The notes under the pieces are model-generated. The model ran no database searches. It was not told where the DNA came from and saw only the letters and a program-made list of their open reading frames with translations. This document shows, in pieces, positions 9,211 to 15,801 of a stretch of 64,000 nucleotides of DNA. Position numbers and translations under genes: made by a program. The DNA comes from GCA-2748575 sp965222725 (GTDB taxonomy: Bacteria; Pseudomonadota; Gammaproteobacteria; Pseudomonadales; Ketobacteraceae): NCBI GenBank assembly GCA_965222725.1, contig OZ244969.1, positions 2,480,001 to 2,544,000 on the forward strand. Direction: 5' to 3'. How positions within the stretch are numbered: the stretch's first letter is position 1; the number at the start of each line of letters is the position of its first letter.

Positions 9211-10185
9211 ATGGCTACTTCAGGCAGATCGTCTCTAGGCACCCTTACCAGGCTTGTTGTTATGCTGCCTTACCGGTTCGTTGCCGCTATCCTCGGTGGG
9301 CTTGCCTGGCTGATTTCCTGGTTGCCGCTCTCAATGGTCAGCGCCCACCGGCATATCGTGATTAACTGTCTGGCCTGTTTTCCCGAGCTTTCTTATGCCG
9401 AGGTCCGCTCGCTGGCGCGCCGCGCCTTGATAGAAACTACCCGCACCCTGATCCGTTTCCCCTATATCTGGCAACAGCGTCCTGACCGATCCCTGAAGCT
9501 GATCCGGACCGTGCATGGCCGCGAGGCGGTGGAAGCTGCCATGGCAAATCATAAGCCGGTTCTCCTGCTGTCGCTTCATCAGTCATGCTGGGAACTGGAG
9601 GCGCTGGAAATCGGGCGGCTGGGCAATATCATGATACTGTACAAGCCGGGCAGTCCCATAGACCCCTTTGCGATCGCCGGGCGCGAGGCGAATGGCTGCA
9701 CCACTATGCCTGCCACGGGCAGAGGTATTCGTGATCTGCTGGCCGGCATGAAAGCAGGTCGGTCACTCTGCGTATTGGCAGACCATCCTCCCAACAATCC
9801 CAAAAACCCCAGTGTTAAATTTTTTAATCGTGACGTTATCGTTCCGGGTTTTATTCATCGCTTGGTAAAAGAATTTTCCCCGGCGATTTTCTATATCAGC
9901 GTCGAGCGGGTCGGGGCTGATACTTACGATATTCACTATCACCCCGCAGACGAATCCATGCAAAATATGGAAGAGCAGCCTTTTCTGCAGCAGATGATGG
10001 ATGATATGGAAACCATCATCCGCCGCGCTCCCGACCAATACAACTGGGCTTATAACCGTTTCCGCAGCTCGGGCAGCGGCAGGCGATTCTGGTACAAGCG
10101 CCGCAACGCCATGGCGATTATTCGCGGCGCATCCAGGGGCGAGAATATTGATCAGCTGCTTGAAGCCAACACCCACAGAATATGA
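9211..10185 (+). CDS. LpxL/HtrB-family lipid acyltransferase
   Basis: A 324-residue member of the lysophospholipid/lipid A acyltransferase family. One hydrophobic N-terminal segment (about 17-38) anchors it to the inner membrane. The HX4(D/E) catalytic motif appears as HQSCWE near residue 125, followed by the family block around LADHPPNNPKNPSVKFFNRD at about 190-210. Members add secondary acyl chains to lipid A or related lipids, or serve in ornithine-lipid or aryl polyene pathways. The acceptor cannot be read here. The ATG at 9211 lacks a strong Shine-Dalgarno; ATG 9262 (MLPYRF) is an alternative start. It is a stand-alone gene between guaA and tadA. Confidence 0.85.
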   Translation: MATSGRSSLGTLTRLVVMLPYRFVAAILGGLAWLISWLPLSMVSAHRHIVINCLACFPELSYAEVRSLARRALIETTRTLIRFPYIWQQRPDRSLKLIRTVHGREAVEAAMANHKPVLLLSLHQSCWELEALEIGRLGNIMILYKPGSPIDPFAIAGREANGCTTMPATGRGIRDLLAGMKAGRSLCVLADHPPNNPKNPSVKFFNRDVIVPGFIHRLVKEFSPAIFYISVERVGADTYDIHYHPADESMQNMEEQPFLQQMMDDMETIIRRAPDQYNWAYNRFRSSGSGRRFWYKRRNAMAIIRGASRGENIDQLLEANTHRI

Positions 10186-10378
10186 TCCGGCGAAAAGTAC
10201 TCATAGTGCCCGTCGATGACCTTAACCTTTCCCGCGTACAAAGCCTGTCTGTTTCATCACGACTATAAGATGCCAGAATGTCGATTGATGTCGGTATTCT
10301 CTTGTCATCTGTGGACAAGGGCAACAAAATAGACGATCAAATCGGCTTTGTAATTTTTGTCAGTATTCCGAGAGTTTA

Positions 10379-10900
10379 ATGATGGGTGAATGGGGTTCTC
10401 CGGCAGAGGCGTTTTCTGCTGTGGATCAGGCATTTATGGCGCAGGCTCTGGCGCTTGCGGATCAGGCTCAGCAGGTGGGAGAGGTTCCGGTAGGTGCGCT
10501 GGTGGTGCTGGATGGTGAAATCATCGGCCGGGGGTTCAATCAACCCATCAGTGGTTGTGATCCCACCGCCCATGCGGAAATACAGGCGATCCGCGAAGCC
10601 TGCCGGCAGCAGCAAAACTACCGCTTACCGGGCGCTACCCTTTATGTCACCCTGGAGCCCTGTGCCATGTGTGCCGGTGCTATTGTCCATGCCCGTATCC
10701 AGCGGCTGGTATTTGCAACCACCGAACCCAAAGCCGGTGCTATCGTCAGTACCCAGCAATTTCTGGATCAGCCGCAGTTAAACCATCGCGTCCGTTATGA
10801 ATCCGGATTGTGTCAGCAGCAAGCGGGCACTATGCTGAGTGAATTCTTTCGTCAGCGTCGCGAATTAAAGAAGCGACAGAAAAAACAAGGGGGAGATTGA
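10379..10900 (+). CDS. tadA: tRNA-specific adenosine deaminase
   Basis: It deaminates adenosine 34 of tRNA-Arg(ACG) to inosine, allowing wobble decoding. The zinc site is visible as H65 with catalytic E67 (HAEIQ) and C95/C98 (PCAMC). The motifs EVPVGALVV and NYRLPGATLYVTLEPC match E. coli TadA closely. The 173-residue length is normal. Two ATGs lie side by side at 10379 and 10382, and GAGAG just upstream may serve either. The TGA stop overlaps the ATG of yfbR by one base (TGATG), so the two are translationally coupled. Confidence 0.97.
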   Translation: MMGEWGSPAEAFSAVDQAFMAQALALADQAQQVGEVPVGALVVLDGEIIGRGFNQPISGCDPTAHAEIQAIREACRQQQNYRLPGATLYVTLEPCAMCAGAIVHARIQRLVFATTEPKAGAIVSTQQFLDQPQLNHRVRYESGLCQQQAGTMLSEFFRQRRELKKRQKKQGGD

Positions 10901-11514
10901 TGGGGGCAGCCAGCCGATTTTTTGCTTATCTGGAACGGCTTCGCTGGATCAAGCGCTGGGGTTTAAAGCGCAATGTGGTGGAAGAGAATGTCATGGAACA
11001 CAGCTGGCAGGTGGCCACCATTGCCCATGTGCTGGCCATCATTCACCAGAAAAAGTTCAACGGTAGTATCGATCCCAATCAGGTGGCCACCACCGCGCTC
11101 TATCATGATGTGTCAGAAATTATTACCGGCGATCTGCCTTCTCCCATCAAATATCATTCGGAAAAAATTCTCAGCGCCTATCGCGTGATTGAGCACGAAG
11201 CGGAAGAGGAATTGCTGGGGCTGTTGCCAAAAAGCCTGCAGGGTGAATTTGAATCCATTCTGCTTCACGACAAGGTAGACACCAAAGTCAGCAGCTTTGT
11301 GAAAGCGGCGGATCTGATCAGTGCTTTTCTGAAATGTCAGCTGGAAGTGAAATCCGGTAACCACGAATTTGAAGATGCCCAGAAAACCATTGAAGATACC
11401 ATTCGCCAGCTGAACATGCCGGAAGTGGATTACTTTATGGCAACTTTTGTGGATAGCTATTTGCTGACTCTGGATGAGTTGCTGAAACAGCATGATGCCA
11501 GCCTGGAACGTTAA
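10900..11514 (+). CDS. yfbR: 5'-deoxynucleotidase, HD superfamily (YfbR-like)
   Basis: It dephosphorylates deoxyribonucleoside 5'-monophosphates and helps balance nucleotide pools. The 204-residue protein has the YfbR N-terminus (FFAYLERLRWIKRWGLKRNV) and an HD metal site formed by EHSWQVA and YHDVSE. A third conserved region is KAADLISAFLKC. The longest ORF begins at TTG 10897. ATG 10900 is preferred because it overlaps the tadA stop and has GGGGGA just upstream. It forms a two-gene unit with tadA and ends 8 bp from the convergent chemoreceptor gene. Confidence 0.93.
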   Translation: MGAASRFFAYLERLRWIKRWGLKRNVVEENVMEHSWQVATIAHVLAIIHQKKFNGSIDPNQVATTALYHDVSEIITGDLPSPIKYHSEKILSAYRVIEHEAEEELLGLLPKSLQGEFESILLHDKVDTKVSSFVKAADLISAFLKCQLEVKSGNHEFEDAQKTIEDTIRQLNMPEVDYFMATFVDSYLLTLDELLKQHDASLER

Positions 11515-11522
11515 CCAGCCGT

Positions 11523-13097
11523 TCAGATTTTAAAACGATCCACCAGGCCGTGGAGTTTCTGTGCCAGCTGGCTGATGTTGGAACTTTTGCTTACGCTGCT
11601 CTCAATATGCCGCGACAGCTCATCGCTGAGTCCGTCCAGCGCAGTGACTTCGCCGCCCACTTCCTGAATCAGCCGGCTTTGCTGATCGGTTTGTGAGGCA
11701 ATGTTCTGAATCATCTGATCAATGCTGTTCATGGCCTGGGTAATCTGCTGCAGGGATTGCTCCGCCTTTTCTGCCAGCTCCGCAGACTTTTCGGTACGCT
11801 TTGCCTCGTCCTGCATAACAGTCACTGCATGGGTGGCAAAATTCTGCAGGTTGGTAATAATCTGGCTCACTTCCTGAGTGGCTTCACCCGTACGCGCTGC
11901 CAGGGTGCGAACCTCATCAGCCACCACCGCAAAACCGCGGCCCTGTTCACCGGCCCGGGCGGCTTCAATGGCGGCGTTCAATGCCAGCAGGTTGGTCTGT
12001 TCGGCGATGGCGCTGATCACACCAATCACACTTTCCACGTTGCTGCATTCGCGGCCCAGATCCTCAATCACCTGTTGTGCCTGCGCCATACCGGTTGCCA
12101 TGGCTTTGGTTTCATCCGCGCTGTGGGATACCAGCTGCCTGCCATCGGCCACAATTCTGGCGGTATCCCGGCTGGTGTGGGCGGATTGCTGGGCATTATC
12201 CGCAATCTCGTGAATGGAGTGGGATATATCAGCCATGGAGCGGGTCAGGTTTTCTGATGCCTGCTGCTGGCGTTCGATATGTTTGTGGGATTCTTTGGTG
12301 GTGCCCACTATGCCCGTTGAACAGTCGGAAATTTCCCGGCTGGCGGTTTTGCTTTCCGATATGATTTCCTGAATCCGGTCCAGAAATGCATTGAGGGCGT
12401 GGGCCGCCCGGCCGATTTCATTGCTGGCATCCACATGCACCCGTCCGGATAGATCCAGAGAGGTGCTCAGGGTTTCAATTTGCTTTGAAATTATAGCAAT
12501 GGGTCGAGACAGGCGTCGGCCAAAAATACTACCCAGCACCAGCACCACCATCAGAATAGGCGCAGAGACTTTAATCACATCCCAGATCACGGTTTGTGCC
12601 AGCCCGTTAAGTGAGTTGGCCGGGTACACCGCAAGAATGTGGCCACCGTTTTTAAGGTCCAGGTCAAGGCGATAATAATAGTGCCAGTTGTTGCGATCCA
12701 GGTGCGGGTATTCCAGGTTTTTCATTCTTGCCAGAATACCTTTGGCATCTGTGTTTTCGTTAACAAAGGTATAGGTGATTTCTTTGGGGGGAATGGCTGC
12801 AAAAAAATCGGTTTTGGGTGAGCCGTCAGACACGCCTTTAAAGGCCACCAGCAGCGCGCCGGTGTGTTGCAGGCGTTCCAGTGCATCGGGGCCTTTCAGT
12901 TTCATCAGGTTGCCGCCGGCAATACCCTGTTTGCCCAGGGTCGCCAGCTGTTGGGTAATGGTTTCGGCGTTACTGACAATCAGGTCTTCAGTGGCCTGAT
13001 ACTTTACCCGGTAAAGCAGGTATGCGAACGATATCCCGGTCATCAGGGTAACGCCCACCAGGGATGCGATCAGGGCAGTATTCAGGCTCTTCCACAT
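11523..13097 (-). CDS. Methyl-accepting chemotaxis protein with periplasmic sensor and HAMP
   Basis: A transmembrane chemoreceptor of 524 residues. TM1 (about 9-29) and TM2 (about 170-192) bracket a periplasmic domain of about 140 residues that I do not recognise. HAMP follows (about 193-245), then a cytoplasmic signalling coiled coil with the conserved hairpin tip EQTNLLALNAAIEAARAGEQ and GRGFAVVADEVRTLA. There is no C-terminal CheR/CheB-tethering pentapeptide. It lies 34 bp downstream of a gene for a P460-like c-type cytochrome on the same strand. That suggests the heme protein is the ligand-binding partner or a co-sensor for this receptor, which is inference. Confidence 0.93.
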   Translation of the reverse strand: MWKSLNTALIASLVGVTLMTGISFAYLLYRVKYQATEDLIVSNAETITQQLATLGKQGIAGGNLMKLKGPDALERLQHTGALLVAFKGVSDGSPKTDFFAAIPPKEITYTFVNENTDAKGILARMKNLEYPHLDRNNWHYYYRLDLDLKNGGHILAVYPANSLNGLAQTVIWDVIKVSAPILMVVLVLGSIFGRRLSRPIAIISKQIETLSTSLDLSGRVHVDASNEIGRAAHALNAFLDRIQEIISESKTASREISDCSTGIVGTTKESHKHIERQQQASENLTRSMADISHSIHEIADNAQQSAHTSRDTARIVADGRQLVSHSADETKAMATGMAQAQQVIEDLGRECSNVESVIGVISAIAEQTNLLALNAAIEAARAGEQGRGFAVVADEVRTLAARTGEATQEVSQIITNLQNFATHAVTVMQDEAKRTEKSAELAEKAEQSLQQITQAMNSIDQMIQNIASQTDQQSRLIQEVGGEVTALDGLSDELSRHIESSVSKSSNISQLAQKLHGLVDRFKI

Positions 13098-13131
13098 AAT
13101 GCAGGGTCTCTGTCAGCAGACGTCAGGATTT

Positions 13132-13650
13132 CTATTCAGAGCTGATGCCGCACTGGCCTTCCACACAATAGGATTCGTACCCGGAATGACATACCCGACA
13201 GGTGTTGGTGGCCAGCGGATGACTGCTGTCCGCGGGTGCCAGATCCTTGCCATCGGTACTGTACACGCCATACACCGGTTTACCGGATTTTATGCCACTG
13301 ACAAAATACACATTCATATCCTTTAAATGCAGTATCAGGTGGCTGCCGTCGGGGTAGCCGCCGCTGCGCTCTTTATACAGCTTCATTACCGCTGGCTTTA
13401 CCAGAATTTCAACAGCACCCGGGCCCCCCTGTTTTACAGAACAGTAGGTGGCAACAGTCTCCTGATAAATCGGAGGTAATGCACTCACATCGGCGTCGCA
13501 GCCCGGCAAGGCACCAATTTTTGCCAGGGGTGTTTGTACCGGTTGCCAGTTTTTCGCGTCGGATGGAAACGGGGTTTCACTGTCGCCAAAAGCGGGGACG
13601 ATGAAGCTGTTGGCGAGTAGCGCTGCCACAATGATCAGTAACTTTTGCAT
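13132..13650 (-). CDS. Periplasmic c-type heme protein, cytochrome P460/c'-beta-like
   Basis: A 172-residue protein with a clear signal peptide (about 1-22, MQKLLIIVAALLANSFIVPA) and one c-type heme site, C151-R-V-C-H155, close to the C-terminus. The layout FPSDAKNWQPV ... YPDGSHLILHL ... CRVCHSG resembles the cytochrome P460 family, whose members carry a single C-terminal CXXCH and bind small ligands such as NO, CO or hydroxylamine. Additional cysteines (in PGCDAD, TYCSVK and SYCVEGQC) could form disulfides. The P460 lysine-heme cross-link cannot be judged by eye. The gene is first in a probable two-gene unit with the chemoreceptor at 11523-13097. AGGGA upstream supports ATG 13650. The heme site is certain; the P460 assignment is likely. 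Confidence 0.72.
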   Translation of the reverse strand: MQKLLIIVAALLANSFIVPAFGDSETPFPSDAKNWQPVQTPLAKIGALPGCDADVSALPPIYQETVATYCSVKQGGPGAVEILVKPAVMKLYKERSGGYPDGSHLILHLKDMNVYFVSGIKSGKPVYGVYSTDGKDLAPADSSHPLATNTCRVCHSGYESYCVEGQCGISSE

Positions 13651-13664
13651 GCTGTATATCCCTG

Positions 13665-13708
13665 TTAATACCGCTGTAAAAATAAGCGTAGAATACGTGC
13701 GGTATTAA
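13665..13708. promoter_or_regulatory. 10-bp perfect inverted repeat between the cytochrome gene and the che operon
   Basis: The arms TTAATACCGC (13665-13674) and GCGGTATTAA (13699-13708) are exact reverse complements 24 nt apart. The centre-to-centre distance is 34 bp, about three helical turns. The first arm begins 15 bp upstream of the cytochrome ATG and the pair spans its likely promoter. It looks like an operator for a dimeric or tetrameric regulator. The rightward che genes start about 160 bp away, so shared control is possible but unproven. Confidence 0.45.
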
Positions 13709-13868
13709 TCCACATGGGGCCGGTGAAAAAAACACAGTCACTCCGCAAGCCCTGTATCAGGCAGGCATTACGCCGCTTGATTAAACAGGGTTATTGGCTA
13801 ATCTTTTCTTTTACTGTGGAAATTTTTTGAGCAGTTGCGCACTCATATAATCCATCCGGTATAACCGT

Positions 13869-15065
13869 ATGATTCACAATAGTTTTAAGCTGGTCATTGC
13901 TGCCGGCGCCAGTATTATCGCCTGTTTGATTTACCTTGCCGTGCGGGGTTCGGCCGCCGCAGGTATAGAGCTTTTGGTTCTAACCTTAGTCGGATGTGGT
14001 GCCACGGTCTTTCTGGTCTGGTCTCATCTGGCCCATCTTGATAAACCTGATTCGCAGCCAGACGCATTGGCTGAATCCGGCGCTGAACAGGGGCAGGATT
14101 ATTCCCGGGTACTGAATAATTATCAGGAGCTGCTCAGCGAAGTGACCCAGGTCTGGCAGAGCCAGATCGAACTGGCACAGCATCAGTCGGAAGAAGGCAT
14201 CAATCAGCTAACGGCAAAGTTTTCAGCTATTTATGATCAGTTGCAGGTGGCGATTTCTGCGGCAAACCGCACCCAGGGCAGCGATGATTCCGGTGAAGGG
14301 CTGCAGTCGGTTCTCTCCTTTACCAAGAACTCGCTGGGCGCCATTACCCAGTCCCTGGAAACACTGATTGCCGGTCAGCAGCATCTGGTACAGGAAATCT
14401 CGCAACTGGCCAGTGTGGCGGATGAACTCAAAGAGATGGGCGATGAAGTGGCGGGCATTGCCTCGCAAACCAATTTGCTGGCCCTGAATGCGGCCATTGA
14501 AGCTGCCCGTGCCGGTGAACATGGCCGTGGATTTGCGGTGGTGGCCGATGAAGTGCGCACCCTGTCCAGTCGTTCCGGTGATGCCGGTTCCCGCATCATG
14601 AAACGGATAGAAGAGGTGAATGGTCTGTTACAGGGTGCCGTGCAAAGCACCGAAGAATTTGCCTCCCAGGGCGAGACCATTGTCTCCCGCTCGTCATCCG
14701 CCATTAACGAGGTCATTGAGGAGTTCAGCCAGTTCGGTAACAACCTGTCGGAAACCACGCAGGTGCTGGCAACAGAAAGTCAGAACGTGCGGGGTGAGAT
14801 CGAACAGGTGCTGATTTCTCTGCAGTTTCAGGACCGCGTCCGGCAGATACTGGATCAGGTAACCCGGGATATCAGCAAACTGAATCAAAAGGTAGCAGAA
14901 CACCGGGAGCAAATTAATGCCAGCGAAGAACTGGCCTTGCTGGACACGGCGGAATGGCTGGCAGGGATCAAAGATTCCTATACCACGCTGGAACAGGTGG
15001 ATGTGCATGACAACCGTTCCCCCAGCAAACAGAGCCCCGACAACCAGGAGATAACATTTTTCTGA
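13869..15065 (+). CDS. Chemoreceptor with two N-terminal membrane helices and no periplasmic sensor domain
   Basis: A 398-residue MCP-like protein that opens the che gene run. Two hydrophobic helices (about 8-27 and 31-51) are separated by only a few residues, so there is no sizeable periplasmic domain and no HAMP. The signalling region has the standard tip (IASQTNLLALNAAIEAARAG, GRGFAVVADEVRTLSSRSG). The C-terminal part carries LISLQFQDRVRQILDQV, a motif I associate with receptors encoded inside accessory che clusters. It may sense a membrane or cytoplasmic signal, or relay from a partner. ATG 13869 follows an AT-rich stretch; cheY follows after 51 bp. Confidence 0.9.
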   Translation: MIHNSFKLVIAAGASIIACLIYLAVRGSAAAGIELLVLTLVGCGATVFLVWSHLAHLDKPDSQPDALAESGAEQGQDYSRVLNNYQELLSEVTQVWQSQIELAQHQSEEGINQLTAKFSAIYDQLQVAISAANRTQGSDDSGEGLQSVLSFTKNSLGAITQSLETLIAGQQHLVQEISQLASVADELKEMGDEVAGIASQTNLLALNAAIEAARAGEHGRGFAVVADEVRTLSSRSGDAGSRIMKRIEEVNGLLQGAVQSTEEFASQGETIVSRSSSAINEVIEEFSQFGNNLSETTQVLATESQNVRGEIEQVLISLQFQDRVRQILDQVTRDISKLNQKVAEHREQINASEELALLDTAEWLAGIKDSYTTLEQVDVHDNRSPSKQSPDNQEITFF

Positions 15066-15116
15066 CGGGCCCATTTTATAACTGACCCATTTTATAACTG
15101 ACAGAGGTGAGCCTGA

Positions 15117-15485
15117 ATGTCGAAAACAGTCATGGTAGTAGATGATTCCGCGAGTGTGCGCCAGGTGGTAGGAATCGCACTGCGTGGCGCAGGCTATAAC
15201 GTGGTGGAAGCCAGTGATGGTAAAGACGCGTTATCCAAACTGACCGGCGAAAAAATCAATCTGATTATTTCTGATGTGAACATGCCCAACATGGATGGCA
15301 TTTCGCTGGTGAAGGAAATCAAGCAACTGCCGAACTACAAGTTTACACCCATTATCATGCTGACAACTGAAGGCAGTGATGACAAAAAGCGGGCAGGGCA
15401 ACAAGCCGGTGCCAAAGCCTGGGTGGTGAAACCCTTCAAGCCTGAAGAGATGTTAAAGGCTGTCTCCATGCTGGTAGGGCCCTGA
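15117..15485 (+). CDS. cheY: CheY-type single-domain response regulator
   Basis: A 122-residue stand-alone receiver. The acidic pocket is VVDDSAS near residues 7-12, the phospho-acceptor is D53 (IISDVNMPNMDG), the switch threonine lies in IIMLTTEG, and the conserved lysine in WVVKPF. It is phosphorylated by CheA. GAGGTGAG upstream is a good ribosome binding site for ATG 15117. In accessory che clusters such CheYs may act as phosphate sinks or drive non-flagellar outputs. The STAS gene starts 1 nt after its stop codon, so the two are tightly linked. Confidence 0.93.
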   Translation: MSKTVMVVDDSASVRQVVGIALRGAGYNVVEASDGKDALSKLTGEKINLIISDVNMPNMDGISLVKEIKQLPNYKFTPIIMLTTEGSDDKKRAGQQAGAKAWVVKPFKPEEMLKAVSMLVGP

Positions 15486-15486
15486 A

Positions 15487-15801
15487 TTGACTATCGAGCA
15501 CAGCCGCAGCGACTCAGGGGATATCACATTGTCCCTTAAAGGGGATGTGACTATCTATAACGTCAGAGACGTGTTTGATGCCATGGCGTCTGTGGAGTCG
15601 CTATATGAATCCAATCTGGTGATTGATCTCAGCGAAGTGACCGAGCTGGATACGGCGGGTGTGCAGTTATTTCTGTTCTTGCAGAAAGCCCTGGCAAGCG
15701 ACAAAACCCTGAGTATTTCCCAGGCCAGCAGCAGTGCATCGCACATTATTAAACTGCTGCAGCTGGGTGAGCGACTGGCGCTTCAGCAGGAGGCCGGGTA
15801 A
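15487..15801 (+). CDS. STAS-domain protein in the che operon
   Basis: A 104-residue STAS (anti-sigma factor antagonist-like) protein. The fold signature is present: GDVTIYNVRDVFDAM at the first helix, then VIDLSEVTELDTAGVQLFLF, where LDTAG aligns with the D-S-(S/A)-G phosphosite of SpoIIAA but has threonine. The start is TTG 15487, one base after the cheY stop, and its TAA overlaps the cheA ATG by one base, so the three genes look translationally coupled. No anti-sigma kinase or PP2C phosphatase is nearby. Its role may be as an adaptor or scaffold for the receptor array. The fold is confident; the function is open. Confidence 0.85.
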   Translation: MTIEHSRSDSGDITLSLKGDVTIYNVRDVFDAMASVESLYESNLVIDLSEVTELDTAGVQLFLFLQKALASDKTLSISQASSSASHIIKLLQLGERLALQQEAG

